The notes beneath the pieces are model-generated. The model was not told the origin of the DNA and ran no database searches. It saw only the letters and a list, made by a program, of their open reading frames with translations. Below are positions 1 to 26,300 of a DNA stretch of 64,000 nucleotides, one piece after another. The DNA is from Telmatactis stephensoni (lineage: Eukaryota; Cnidaria; Anthozoa; Actiniaria; Isophelliidae), in the NCBI GenBank assembly GCA_029948255.1, contig JALIZF010001746.1, forward strand, positions 516,001 through 580,000, written 5' to 3'. The translations under genes and the position numbers were made by a program. The number at the start of each line of letters is the position of its first letter. Position 1 is the first letter of the stretch.

Positions 1-15699
<15,699 letters not shown>

Positions 15700-15763
15700 C
15701 AATACATGTTTGCTTCATATCTTACAGCAACAGCATAATATCAAGATCGAATATCTCGCCTGG

Positions 15764-15771
15764 TGACGTCA
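15764..15771. promoter_or_regulatory. Palindromic CRE octamer upstream of the Kazal gene
   Basis: A perfect TGACGTCA lies 65 bp upstream of the first candidate ATG (15699). The octamer is the full CREB/ATF consensus. Its closeness to the signal exon suggests a promoter element, but no TATA box or initiator could be assigned and a chance match is possible. Confidence 0.4.
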
Positions 15772-15920
15772 CATGGATTAACGCATAGCATCGTATGGTA
15801 TCGGGTGGTTGATAGGACTTGTTATTTCTTCACCTTTGAATAGAGGTGGTCCTCACACACACACCCCTGAAGAAAGGGATTCGTGGGGTACTCCCATATA
15901 TGGATTACAGTACTAGTTAT

Positions 15921-16062
15921 ACAATGGTTTCGAATGGAATACCGTGGATATTTCCCACGGGTCACTTGTATTTTCTAGTATACACACGAGCCTTTTTGTA
16001 TACAAGTTAGTCTCGAATGTGATATCTCGTGGGTATGTCACAAACCAAACCATTGTGTAAGT
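15921..16062. mobile_element. Possible short inverted-repeat element
   Basis: TACAATGGTTTCG near 15920 is mirrored by AACCATTGTGTAA near 16050, and internal segments (TATACACACGAGCC and its partner) also pair weakly. No target duplication found. Confidence 0.35.
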
Positions 16063-16159
16063 CTCATAAGAGACCAGTTGAATAGCAGTCGAATATACAA
16101 CGGCTTTCCTGCTTTCTTATTGATTGGATTGATTAGATTTTCTATGTTGTGGGCAGTAA

Positions 16160-16354
16160 GGGACCAGTCATTATTTACAGGGGGGGCTGGTGGAAATATG
16201 GGATGCCATCATTTTTCATGCACACACTGCATTATTGTTATAAGAGAATGTATGTGGAAAGGGGGGTGGGGCCATCAAAAATTGTGTATCACATTTCTCT
16301 TCCACCAGCCCCCCCCCCCCCCCCCCCCCCGCCCTGTAAATAATGACCGGTCCC
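16160..16354. mobile_element. PIF/Harbinger-like MITE
   Basis: 195-bp element with terminal inverted repeats of ~36 bp starting GGGACCRGTCATTATTTACA and ending with its complement, flanked by TAA at 16157-16159 and 16355-16357. A 3-bp TWA-type duplication with a GGG-starting terminus is the PIF/Harbinger pattern. Near the right end sits a run of more than 20 C. No transposase. Confidence 0.72.
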
Positions 16355-16989
16355 TAAGGGGGGTATGCTAGGGTACGGTCTTTGGTCTTGCTGTCTTGAC
16401 AGGCCATTTGAAGTGAAAGGGTTATAAATTTGTCAGCAAGGATGTCTTTCAACAAATCATATCTGATCGTTTTCGTTTTTGAGAATCTTTCACCGGAATG
16501 GTCGTCTTACTAATAAGCTATCTGTCAACGATTCATTGCGTTTTATACTTTTCAATTTTGAATGTCATAAACAGGGTCGGGTTTTACTAGGCCTCGCGGG
16601 TCGCACATCGCCATTCAAAATTAGGTTGAGTACATAGCACCCTGCTTATTCTAAAGATGCTGATTTTGTCTTTTAGTTGCAAGAGAACTTATCAGCCATG
16701 CGAAAGGTGAACCTCATTACATTGTAGCTAGGATGATAAGGCTGGCATGATTATGGAGAGTAGGGTCGGGTGGGAAAACTGTCTTCTTTCTTTGTATAAA
16801 TATAATATCACACAACACAATTATCATGTTTTTAGATTCAAATTGAAATACATAAATATATCATTAATATTAAATATTATTAATTTTAGTAATTATAATA
16901 AGCACTTTGTTTAAATTCATTGGCTTGTTTAGCTTGTATTATATGATCTAAATCTGGAAGATATAATAAATATACAATCGTTAGAAAAG

Positions 16990-17070
16990 TGACCCTCGAA
17001 ATGTCATCGCCATCATCATCAGCCATCATCATCACCAGCCATCATCAGATCGTCATCATCTTCGTCATCA
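16990..17070. repeat. (CAT)n-rich tract
   Basis: Imperfect CATCAT/CAGCCATCAT trinucleotides. The open frame here is low complexity. Confidence 0.75.
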
Positions 17071-17664
17071 TATTCGTTGGATGGCCATGGCAAAGATTAA
17101 TCGCACAAACGTTAGCTAGAATTCCCGGTCAGTTTCTCATTGCCGCCCATTCCCACCTGACTCTCTTGTTCTTGCTTTGTATGAAAATATGATCTTATGG
17201 AGCCTTTTCAAACGTCTATAGGCTTCCTGTGATCGACTGCATCACTGACTCCTTCCTTGCATTGATTTTGATAAAATGAAATAATTCAGTAGGGATTTTG
17301 CTGTGCTGCTATAAGTTTTTTCAAGTTTGCTGTTGTTATTTCTGCTAATAATTCTAATACATGGCCATGGCTTTCGACAATCGCGGGCTTGCACCGTCTC
17401 GTGAGAGCGAGGCCAAAAATGCTTCAAAGCACCAAATGAATCTAAAAGTGCATTTGATTATTTTACATACAAATTATATTTATGTACATTAGAAATATTA
17501 AAGCATCCTGTAAAATACATAGCGAAAAGGTATACCTGAAAGGGAACAAATGCCACCCTCGTTCTGATGATATGGTTACCCTGAATATCCTTGTTGATAA
17601 TCCGCTGAAAGCCCCTCAGTTTTGACAGTAGGCTTACATGATAGATTTTGATACGGGGAGCTTA

Positions 17665-17815
17665 TTAGGGTAGTTTTCACATGAATGTGAAAACGGTCCG
17701 GTCACGCCACGGTTACCGGGCAGGAATTTCGAATGTTGATATAGACAACGCTGCACTCACGGTACGGCGCGGTCGGTTTCACATTCATACGAAACTGGCT
17801 GCATGAGAAGATATC
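17665..17815. mobile_element. MITE with ATGAATGTGAAAAC-type termini
   Basis: The left end AGTTTTCACATGAATGTGAAAA pairs with the right end TTTCACATTCATACGAAACT over ~35 bp including CGGTCCGGTCACGCC / GGTACGGCGCGGTCGG. The same terminal motif family appears at 9765-9860 and 62225-62370. Target duplication not resolved. It lies just downstream of the peptide gene at 17822-17998. Confidence 0.55.
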
Positions 17816-17821
17816 TTTATT

Positions 17822-17998
17822 TCATGCCATACTTTCTTTTCTTAGACTTCGTTTTCGTCTCCAACCAACTGAGTTTGATTCTTTTTCTCTAACTTCTTCG
17901 TTGTGCGCTTCACGTAACTCCTCGTACTTAGAAGCGGTAGACACAAGTGAGAGTGTTAATAGTACAACCATGAAGAGGAAAAGTTTGTTGTTGGACAT
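17822..17998 (-). CDS. Small secreted peptide precursor A (novel family)
   Basis: 58-codon reading M-S-N-N-K-L-F-L-F-M-V-V-L-L with a clear signal peptide (to about residue 22, S-T-A-S), an acidic/charged propeptide (K-Y-E-E-L-R-E-A-H-N-E-E), then V-G-W-R-R-K-R-S-L-R-K-E. The R-R-K-R is a furin/prohormone-convertase type dibasic site. The ATG directly follows a splice acceptor (CCTCCGCTTAG), so a 5' UTR intron is likely. Position 17833 ends at a possible phase-1 donor (GTATGG), at the same place in the alignment as the donor of paralogue B (26301-26460). So the 58-aa stop may be read-through and a further exon may encode the mature peptide. No known family recognised; signal, dibasic site and paralogy are seen, a peptide-hormone or defence-peptide role is only inference. 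Confidence 0.6.
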   Translation of the reverse strand: MSNNKLFLFMVVLLTLSLVSTASKYEELREAHNEEVREKESNSVGWRRKRSLRKESMA

Positions 17999-18045
17999 CT
18001 AAGCGGAGGAAGATATAAATGAATAAATGAATGGATAAATGAATA

Positions 18046-18215
18046 AGGAGCAACGATGGCAAAGGTGGTTAGTGCGTGGTCTTCGGTGCAACAGGTCGAG
18101 TTCAATTCCCAGTGACCACGAGCTTCCCTTGTTTTGACTTCTTTCCTTTCTGTTTAGCTTCAATTAGCTTTAGATACCCTTAGCACTAATAGAGAGAGGG
18201 TAAAGGGCGCACACT
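18046..18215 (+). mobile_element. tRNA-derived SINE, copy 1
   Basis: The plus strand carries a tRNA-like head GGAGCAACGATGGCAAAGG-TGGTTAGTGCG (A box) and GGTCGAGTTCAATTCC (B box), followed by a body TTTAGCTTCAATTAGC ... matching the other copies. Related copies, all minus strand: 24690-24878, 31780-31942, 42052-42247. Diverged box B; not a functional tRNA. Confidence 0.68.
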
Positions 18216-18399
18216 TCAAAGGCTTTTTACGAGCTCCTGGCTGGGAAGCGCTTATCTTATAAGTAAAATGTCATTTTACAACGTATAGCTACTAATTGCC
18301 ATTCTTAATGAAATTTATAATCTGCTTTAGAATAGTGTTTTATTGCTAAAAACATGCGCAATGTGAAAAAAAAAACTGTTGAAAATTAATGTTTAACTA

Positions 18400-19519
18400 A
18401 TATTTTACTGACAAACTAAGAATTGTACTGACAACTGACAAATGACTTAATTTTTAGCTGACAACTGACAAACGAGCTAAATTCTGACTGACAACTGACA
18501 TCAGACCACCCCCATTACTACCCTGTCCTCTGCACGAGAAACTGCTTTTAAAGAAATCTGTCTTTGGTACGTGCTTAATTTCTAATTTACTACTATCCCT
18601 GAGCATTCCTTTATAACCATTTGAATCCTTAGCCTTATCAAAAAGTTCTCGTAGATAGGCAGGGCTGTTTCCCTGTAAGACGTCATACATCAATAGAGAA
18701 AGTCTTTTGTCGCGTCTTACAGCCAAACAGTCCCACTTTAACTGCTGTAGGATGTCAAAAGACCTCACATCATACCCTTGTCTAGTAATAATACGAGCAG
18801 CCCTATTCTGAAGTTTTTGCAGACGATCAATTTGTCCTTTGTTTAGATTGCTCCAAACAAGGTCACAGTAATCGAATATAGGCTGCGTAAATGCTTTGTA
18901 CATGGTGACGAGGGTATCGAGAGGAACTAAGTTCCGTGCTTGTTTCAAACCATAGATAGTCTGTTTTACTTTCTTACATATGTTATCCAGGTGAGCATCC
19001 CAATTTAAGTTTTGATCAATATGAACGCCGAGATGTTTAAGAGAAGATACTCTTTTAAGATCTAAACCATTGATTTTTATCGGAGCAAAACCACCTAGAT
19101 TTGAGATTTTAAATTGTGAGCCAATTGCCAGATATTCAGACTTGAGGACATTCAAACTGAGCCTGATAGGCAATAACCAACTACAGATACCTTGGAGATC
19201 AGAATTGATCCTCTTAAGAAGATCTGTAGGAGATTTAGAGGACAGGGTCAGTAAGGTGTTGTCTGCATAGAGGCGTGGTTCAGTGTAGTTGAGACAACTT
19301 GGCATGTCATTAACATATATAATAAAGAGAAGTGGTCCCAAAATAGACCTCTGTGGGACACCACAAGAGACCATCCTAGGCTCTGATATAAAGGTTTCAA
19401 CAGCACAGCACTGAGTTCTGTCACTTAGGTACGACCTAAAAAAATCTAAGGCTTTTCCGCTGACACCATAACAATTCAATTTTGAAATCAATATACTGTG
19501 CGACACCGTATCAAAGGCC

Positions 19520-19522
<3 letters not shown>
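18400..19522 (-). mobile_element. LINE B, 5'-truncated (RT domain to 3' end)
   Basis: Minus-strand reading from the (CT)n tract: I-K-A-F-D-T-V-S-H-S (RT motif A), G-V-P-Q-R-S-I-L-G-P-L-L-F (motif B, with R in place of the usual G), R-L-Y-A-D-N-T (motif C; the second catalytic Asp of Y-A-D-D is Asn), then thumb and C terminus to the stop at 18454. ~1.07 kb coding. No endonuclease: the copy starts inside the RT. The non-coding end (18400-18510) repeats TGTCAGTTGTCAG about three times. Confidence 0.8.
18454..19522 (-). pseudogene. LINE B reverse transcriptase fragment
   Basis: Open through ~355 codons without its own start: the Met at 19593 lies beyond the microsatellite in the neighbouring LINE's 3' UTR. 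The F-D-T-V-S-H motif A is intact but the catalytic Y-A-D-D reads Y-A-D-N, and the C-terminal F-F-x-x-S-F-S-x-x-G-A-K-L-W hallmark is replaced by S-F-S-C-R-G-Q-G. Predicted catalytically dead. Confidence 0.75.

Positions 19523-19568
<46 letters not shown>
19523..19568. repeat. (GA)n microsatellite between two LINE copies
   Basis: ~23 GA units. On the minus strand it sits exactly between the 3' end of LINE A and the truncated 5' end of LINE B. Confidence 0.96.
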
Positions 19569-19570
<2 letters not shown>

Positions 19571-20479
19571 GAGAAGTTTAATTCATAACTCATTTATTTT
19601 GCTTAAGTTCAGTATACATCTTGCATGCTATATAAAGTTGCCGATTGCAATCAAGCAGAATTCCAGTGTGTCGTCCACCCCTGCAACTGTTGCAGACGTA
19701 CAACAGTTTCAGAAGTGGATTGGAGTTAGCACATCATATGCAGCTTCGCTCGTTTTGTTTGACTTCTCAACATTTCTTTATGTCATGAGATCTCAGATCT
19801 TTTATTTAACCTCGGAAAAATTTTCATCAATTACAAAATTGGTTTTCATGAAAACCGAGAAAAAATATATATGTACATAAAACTATAATGATGAAAAATA
19901 ATACTCAATAACCTAAAAATATATCATAACACTATCACAAAATTAAAATACTAAGGATCCAACAGACGAGAGATTCCTTTTAAAAGCTTTTAAACTATTG
20001 GACAGTCTGACGTTTGAGGGTAATGAGTTCCATACTTTTGCACCATCATACGAGAGTGCTCTTTTTAAGTATTCAGTGCGAGGGCCTGGTAGGGTTAGGC
20101 TGTATTTTCCTCTATCACGAAGATCGTAGGTATTTTCTTGAAACTGAAAGAGCTCTCTAATTGATTTTATTTGGTGCAAGCCGGAGCATTTAGTGTCTTA
20201 AACATCATCAATGCTTTATGTTCGCTTCTTCCTCTTGGTAAGCTTATCCAGCCAAGAGAAGCTAGAATATCACTGGATCTGGTAGCGTAGCTGCTTTTTG
20301 TTAATATTCTAGCAGCTCGATTTTGCATGTTATAAAGGCCTGGGTCAGGCCCCTATTTAGCATAAGATGGTATTTTTTTACATTTCAAGAGTAATATTGA
20401 ACATTTCGCTTTCTAACTTGGAAACGTGTTAGAATTTGTCGATTTTGAAAAATTCTAATTGACAAAATGGGGATCGCTT

Positions 20480-20491
20480 GGTCACGTGACC
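20480..20491. promoter_or_regulatory. GGTCACGTGACC palindrome, copy 1
   Basis: 12-bp perfect palindrome with a CACGTG E-box core and the extended GTCACGTGAC form recognised by MiT/TFE and USF-type bHLH factors. Inside the LINE insertion. Confidence 0.45.
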
Positions 20492-20659
20492 ATCCACGTA
20501 ATATAGAAAATGAAAAAAATTCAATGGAAAACGGGTCGTATAGAGACGTAAAGTGAAATAATAAAAGAGATGCCAATTTATGACTTTTGGGGTTGTCTTT
20601 CAAAATCTGCCTGGAATGGTGGTCCATCATTGATTGTTAAGGAGATATTTGGTAAAAGA

Positions 20660-20671
20660 GGTCACGTGACC
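20660..20671. promoter_or_regulatory. GGTCACGTGACC palindrome, copy 2
   Basis: Identical 12-mer, 180 bp from copy 1. Confidence 0.45.
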
Positions 20672-20843
20672 AAACCAGGTATTTACAAATTTGCATGTTA
20701 CTCCTCACTGTTTAAATGTGGTCATCCATTCCAGGCAATTTCTAACTTATCTAGATGTCCTTAACAGTTACACATCAAAAACAGTCTTCATTAAATGCAT
20801 TTTCATTAGCCCATTTTCAAATTAATATTTTGTTCATCCTATA

Positions 20844-20855
20844 GGTCACGTGACC
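20844..20855. promoter_or_regulatory. GGTCACGTGACC palindrome, copy 3
   Basis: Identical 12-mer, 184 bp from copy 2, near the other end of the insertion. Confidence 0.45.
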
Positions 20856-21986
20856 ACCGAATTCTGACCATACATAAATAAAAATGTTAAGGATCCTAAT
20901 TAGGACTATGGGCCAAAATTATATCTAAGTACATTTAATATTGATAAAGATATTGCAATTTTAGGTTTTTTTAGTTCGGCCCAATGACCCAAGCCTTAAC
21001 ATGCTTGAATATCTTTCAGCCGATGTTGCTGGTAAATTATCCCACACCACATCGCAGTAATCGAACCACGGTAAGACTAGAGAGTTATAGATGGTAATGA
21101 CTGTTTCTAAGGGAATGCAATCACGTACCTGCCTTATGCCTCCCAACCCAGATGATATTTTCTTACAAATACTGATCAATGTGAGCGGCCTGACAGTCTT
21201 TCATAAATTACAACCTAGAGTTTTCGCCTTTGAGACTCTACTGAGTAACTGGTTCGTTATCTAAATATATGTGTAGCTCAGGGATAATTTTCCTTAATTT
21301 ATCATCAGAAGCAATGAACATGTGCTCAGTCTTGGCTGAGTTTAAGCTAAGTTTATTAGCCTTCAACCAATTACAGATTCCAGAAATGTCAGCATTTTAA
21401 TACGTCGTTGAATAATGACTTTTGTGATGTACCACAAGTGGTGAGACTTGTGTCATCGGCGTACATTCTGGCATTTGAGGAATGAATACTGTTAGGTAGG
21501 TCGTTTATATATAAAATGAATAATAATGGCCCAAGGATTGAACCCTGGGGTATGCCACAATCAAGTGTTTTTGGACTTGATAAGGTATTATTTATGTAGC
21601 ATTTCTGAGTTCAACCTTTCAGGTAGGATTTAAACCACCTCGTCGACTGCTCTGCAATGCCATAATATTTTAACTTTTGGAGAAGGATAAAATGATTTAC
21701 CGTGTCGAAGGCTTTTGTAAAATCTAAAAATGTGACACAGTTCATTTTACCTCCATCCATATCCATATTTGTGAGACACTCTGTTGTGGCTTCTAGCAAG
21801 GCAGTAGCAGTCGAATGAAGCGGCCTAAACCCAGACTGATTTTGTGAAAGTAGGTTATTTGAATTCAAATACTCATATAATTGAAAGGACCTCATTGATA
21901 GAAAAAAGGAAAGAATATAATTGAACTGTTCATATAATTGAAAGGAACTCATTGATAGAAAAAAGGAAAGAAGAAAGAAAGAAAGA

Positions 21987-22077
21987 GTGGAGTGGAGTGG
22001 AGTGGAGTGGAGTGGAGTGGAGTGGAGTGGAGTGGAGTGGAGTGGAGTGGAGTGGAGTGGAGTGGAGTGGAGTGGAA
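21987..22077. repeat. (GAGTG)n pentanucleotide array
   Basis: ~18 units of GAGTG, uninterrupted. On the minus strand it forms the tail of LINE D and the head of LINE A/C. Confidence 0.96.
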
Positions 22078-22079
22078 CT

Positions 22080-22285
22080 TTATTTACCCTCGGTATTCCT
22101 ATCAACTTACAATTATTTTTGCTTCTGATTAAATTCAGTTAAAAGTAATTACACGGTATGTTTGATAAAAATTAATTAAATGGCTTGACAGATGAGAGCT
22201 CTCTCTTAAAAGACGACAAACTTTCAGCCTCTTTTATGTGGTCTGGAAGTTGGTTCCACAATTTAGCACCATCAGAGAGAAAGAA
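22080..22285 (-). mobile_element. LINE D, 5'-truncated (C terminus and 3' UTR)
   Basis: Starts at a (CTTT)n tract with D-G-A-K-L-W-N-Q-L-P-D-H-I-K, ends F-K-R-E-L-S-S-V-K-P-F-N-stop at 22172, then ~90 bp of UTR ending AAATAAAGTTCC followed by the (ACTCC)n tail. Same family C-terminal hallmark as LINE A. Confidence 0.75.
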
Positions 22286-22378
22286 AGAAAGAGAGAGAGG
22301 AAAGAAAGAAAGAAAGATGCAAAGAAAAAAGGAAAGAAGAAAGAAAGAAAGACAGAAAGAAAGAAAGAAAGAATATTG
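22275..22378. repeat. (GAAA)n microsatellite
   Basis: Imperfect GAAA/GAGA tract at the 5' end of LINE D. Confidence 0.92.
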
Positions 22379-24341
22379 ATTTTGAGATGCGGAAAAGATC
22401 AAACCGTACGTACCGCTTCCGACTCCTACATGACGGCTGCTCTTCGTTTGACGCTTACTATAGACAAGTAATGAGACAGCTACAGCTTGTAAAGTGGGGG
22501 TGTTGAGTGTTTCACTCCTAAAAAAATCGTGGTTTGTAGCAATTTTTTTAACCTTTTGTGTCGCTTTAACCACTAAACATGTGACAGAAAACTGCTCATG
22601 GCGAAATTCCACAAACAAACTAGACAAAACAAGAAAAATTGCCAGCCAGAAGGGGACAGGCGTCAAAAAGTGACTGGAAGCTGATTTCATTTCCTGCTGC
22701 CAAAATTAGAGTTTGCTACTATTTGAACAGATGTCGACTCGAAAGTGAAGTTCATTGTTCTTGTTTGCTCAGTAGACTTTCAGTGGTCGCTGAAAACTTT
22801 GTTAGAATAAGAACTTCATTCGATAAAATGGCAACATAATTAAAGCTGTAGAAGGACGGGGATATTGTCTATTGTGTTTTTGCATTCCTTGTCCTCTCAG
22901 ACAAAAATAGCTAGTAATTTCTAATTGCAAGAGACTGTTGTCTTCCCTGATCTCGCTTTTCGGGGTTATAAATTTGCTTCCACTGAGCATTATATTTTTA
23001 CTACATTTTCCATGTCTTAAAGAAATAACAGCAACAGAATATTCTTTCTTTTCTTTTTAATTAAAAAGTACTTTCTCATGGGAAAACGATGAGGCAAGCT
23101 AAATCGGGCACTGTCGATTCCACATTTAGATTCTTAGATCGTAGGATATTAATTGTTCTAGTAGTTAATTTTAATGACACTCCAACTGTCTTCTTCAAAC
23201 AAGACGATTTTGAATGCGATGAGTTAATGTTGAAAGCATTGTGGAGTGATATGATTCGTTAGTATACTTGCCTTTAGGTGTGCGAACGTTGTTCTTGCGC
23301 GCTGTTCTAGGTAAATGTATTTCCCTGGATTAAGTAATACAAACGTTTTTGTTCGTGGCCAGTATGCCATGCATCAAGATTTCATCTAAAGTTTCGAACT
23401 GACTTAAGAACCGACACCAAAACAGGGCCTAAGAGATGTTGATGATCTCTTTAAAAGTTTTTAAAGTTAAAATTTCAATGACGTGTGATAAAGAAAACAA
23501 GTGGATTAGCTGACAGTCAGGCTGAAAAATTAATAACTTTGACATCTCTTTGTTCTTTGGTGTTATTGCTTCTAGTTAACGCAAAATTAACTACAAAACA
23601 AAATTAACTATTAGCCATTGAGGAAATGTAAAATAGTATTGGATAAACTTTGGAAGGAAGGCAGGAAGGAAGAAATATGGATATGTGGGACAGGGATGAT
23701 GCAACTGATATATTGTTGCAAATTTGACTAACGTCGTCATTGTATATATATATTTTAAGAAGATGTTTATTACTGACCCACATTTGCATTTGAAAACATA
23801 CATTACGAAGTTAAAAAAAGAGAGAAAAAAGCACCATGCAGAAAGACGTCAAAAATGTACCATCATGCAGAACTGTCTTGAAGATGTCGATCAGGCACTC
23901 AAAGCTACTTGGGAAATATTAGGCTTCTACACGTATGTTTTGGATATCGATATATTTCCTCGTGAACGTAAGCTCAAAACAGGGAAAAAGTTAGAACAAT
24001 AGTAAGTAACTGAACCTATGTCAAGGTAAGAAGGATGTAAATCAGCCTTATAGATTAGTCTTGCCAAACTAGACAACTAAAAGGGCATCAAATATTGGTA
24101 AAGGATATGATACCTCCTCTGCATCTGCTCCAAAGCAAACAGAAATATTGGTTAAGCTGGTAAAACTGAATTAACGACTGTTTAAATCGTGCATGACGTA
24201 GTGACAATTCATGTTTTATACAAACGTCTGTGGAGGAGTAATGACAATAAGCTGTCTAGTTCTATTTCACAACTTATATTTTTACATTTAAATGTTAGTG
24301 TTGTGTTTGATCACCGCAAGTAAAAAAGTGCAGTTCACTAC
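22379..24341. other. Intergenic, no recognised feature
   Basis: Nearly 2 kb of AT-rich DNA. Scattered short open frames lack splice signals or conserved motifs. No repeat unit or array seen. Confidence 0.5.
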
Positions 24342-24545
24342 CTAGACAGTTTGATTTTGCGACGTCTTTTGATTTCTTCTTGTCGAGGCGAAGGTTGTAG
24401 TCCTCGATATGATAGTCGTCATCGTTGTGGTCATCGTCCTTGTTCTTCTTCGTTCTTTTCCTTTTTCTCTTCTTGTGCTTGTTCTTTCTTCCTCCTCTTT
24501 TCGCTCCTCCTTTCTCGACTTTGATGATCTTGTATCGTGGTATTA
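24342..24545 (-). CDS. Candidate exon encoding a very basic then acidic segment
   Basis: Minus-strand reading between acceptor TACCTAAG (AG 24547-24546) and donor CTAG/GTAGTG, phase 1 at both ends, 67 codons: I-P-R-Y-K-I-I-K-V-E-K-G-G-A, then ~25 mostly Lys/Arg residues, then D-D-D-H-N-D-D-D-Y-H-I-E-D-Y-N-L-R-L-D. It has mixed codons rather than a simple repeat, which argues for real coding. It could be a downstream exon of peptide precursor B (26301-26460): the phases fit (K-P-V-I-P-R-Y-K). No family recognised; downstream exons not found. Confidence 0.4.
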
Positions 24546-24689
24546 CTTAGGTAACATTATCTGTATTTTGTAGTTTATACTGTGAAAACAGTATAAATGT
24601 TGGTGAGACGTAAAAAAGGTAAAGATAAAGAACCTTGTTTAACTCGTCGGTAGTTCGTTAAGATGAGCTAATCTTCCAGAAAGCCGGCG

Positions 24690-24878
24690 GTGCGCTCATT
24701 TTACCCCCCCCCCCTCCCCCTCTCTCCATCAGTGCTCCGTTTTAAGGGGATTTAAAGCCACTTAAAGCTACGCGGAAAGGAAAGAAGTCAAAACAAGGAT
24801 GCGAGGTCAGGACTGGGGATCGGACTAGGGACCTCTCGCACCGAAGGCCGCACTAACCAACTTTGCCATCCTTGCTCA
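24690..24878 (-). mobile_element. tRNA-derived SINE, copy 2
   Basis: Minus strand: GAGCAAGGATGGCAAAGTTG-GTTAGTGCGG (A box), then GAGGTCCCTAGTCCGATCCCC (B-box region), then the family body ending near a C-rich run and GAGCGCACC. Close to the copy at 31780-31942. Confidence 0.72.
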
Positions 24879-25778
24879 ATAACGCGTGCGTGTTATTGAT
24901 ATGTCAGTCTTTCGATTGCATGCACCATCTCCAGAGCCATCAATCAAGTTGTTTTTACTAAGACGACTCAATGTGGACCCTACTTATCTTTATTGCTTAG
25001 ATGTCTAATTATCGCGAGATGCTTACAAGATGTTATAATGTTACAGCGGAATCAGCCAATAGCAGGGAAAGTACAATTTCTATAATAAATCATTTCAGGC
25101 TTGATATCATGTTACAAGCCTCTTGTTTTATGGAATCTGACAGGTTTTGTAATTGGGCTACCGGATCCCCATGCCACGATGTTTGGGAGGGGAAACCTAA
25201 AGAATCACCATCAAAACGAATATTCTTTGAACCGTTTTATATTTTCTGCTTATCTCTCAACAAAAACCCTAATGAAAAATAAATATTTCTGCAATTTTGA
25301 AGATCTTAGCTAATAACAACATGTTCATTTCTAATGTATCTTAAAGTATCCTATCCCATATGTACGATAATTATGATAAACAAATGACATAGTATTGATT
25401 TGAAAGAACAATAATACTGTAGAGCATGTTCCCTAAATTTTATTTATTAATTGACCCTAGCTAACTCCAACGAAGTGATATGATGCTAGCCTCCAGAATG
25501 GAGAACAAAATACGTAAGCTAGCTTTAAGCCCGCTCTTTTATTTAATCATGGAAATAGATGTTTGACCATAGATATATACATACATACATCGTTTGGAAA
25601 CACGTCCAGACAATGACACAAAAAATATGAACTAACTTACTAATGCACAAATATATTTACTAATATTATTTAAGCTTATAGTAAACGCATTTATCGAAAT
25701 TAAATAGTTACGAATAGTTTGTGGCATAGTACACCAACAAAAGGTACTTATTGTAACAGCAATAGAGGTTTTTTAGTG
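24879..25778. other. Intergenic, no recognised feature
   Basis: Two overlapping 70-93-codon plus-strand open frames near 25001-25313 show no motif or splice context and are judged chance. Confidence 0.5.
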
Positions 25779-25865
25779 TTAAGTACTTTTGGTTATGTTA
25801 CGCAGTTTTTCTAGGTTGACGAGCAAACGCCTTTGCATCTCTTTCAGGGATTGTGATAGTTTCAC
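25779..25865 (-). CDS. Candidate terminal exon of peptide precursor B
   Basis: After a good acceptor (TTTACTTTTCAG, AG 25867-25866) two readings are possible. Phase 0 gives V-K-L-S-Q-S-L-K-E-M-Q-R-R-L-L-V-N-L-E-K to a stop at 25779, an amphipathic helix-like sequence. Phase 1, the phase expected from the donor at 26300, gives G-E-T-I-T-I-P-E-R-D-A-K-A-F-A-R-Q-P-R-K-T-A and a stop at 25798. The conflict keeps this uncertain. Confidence 0.33.
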   Translation of the reverse strand: MKLSQSLKEMQRRLLVNLEKLRNITKST

Positions 25866-26300
25866 CTGAAAAGTAAACAAACGTAACAATGTAGCTAAGA
25901 TTTTGTCCCTCATTATACTACCCTTATGCAATAAATAGTAACAATAAGAATATTTTAGCTCTCCCTGTTCAAGCAATACAGTGTTAACATGGCTAGTAGA
26001 CTAGTCATTCTGCCTTGAAGTAGAAAATATATGGCGTCGTTTGAGTACTAAAAGGCTAAAACATGAGATTGTTCAATAGGGAACTGGAATCACTAAACTT
26101 TAGTTACATCATACGACCACTGCATTTTGTATGCAGTATACTTAAATAGCAGGCATCCAAACAGTGCAGGTATTGCGTAGGTAAACAGCAGCTAAGTGCA
26201 TTGTTTAAATCAAGCCATAATATGATATAACGTCACACATTGAGATGGCGTCATAATGACCCCACTATACTACTTGCATATAAAATGTTCTGTGTCATAC

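Larger units (their letters stand above)
20345..20995. mobile_element. Inverted-repeat insertion inside LINE A/C
   Basis: The two LINE parts flank this segment at adjacent codons (V-W-D-N-L-P-A-T-S-A-E-R / N-M-Q-N-R-A-A-R). The ends form imperfect inverted repeats: GCATGTTATAAAGGCCTGGG on one side and the complement of GCATGTTAAGGCTTGGGTCA on the other. It contains three copies of the palindrome GGTCACGTGACC and no open frame of note. Probably a non-autonomous DNA transposon younger than the LINE. Confidence 0.58.
19568..22080 (-). mobile_element. LINE A/C, one 5'-truncated copy split by an insertion
   Basis: Minus-strand pieces read in order. RT start at 22000-21611: N-L-L-S-Q-N-Q-S-G-F-R-P, then F-L-D-F-T-K-A-F-D-T-V-N-H. 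Next a frame-broken RT middle with Y-N-S-L-V-L-P-W-F-D-Y-C-D-V-V-W-D-N-L-P (to ~20995). After a ~650-bp insertion it resumes at ~20345 with N-M-Q-N-R-A-A-R-I-L, reaches D-G-A-K-V-W-N-S-L-P and a stop near 19943, then a 405-bp 3' UTR ending at 19568. Stops and frameshifts (e.g. near 20180 and 21200-21600) make it a dead copy. The 5' junction contains a ~60-bp duplicated segment and CTTT repeats. Confidence 0.72.

Noticed and set aside
25001..25313. Overlapping 93- and 70-codon plus-strand frames
   Set aside because: Two frames open over the same AT-rich DNA, no motif, no splice support.
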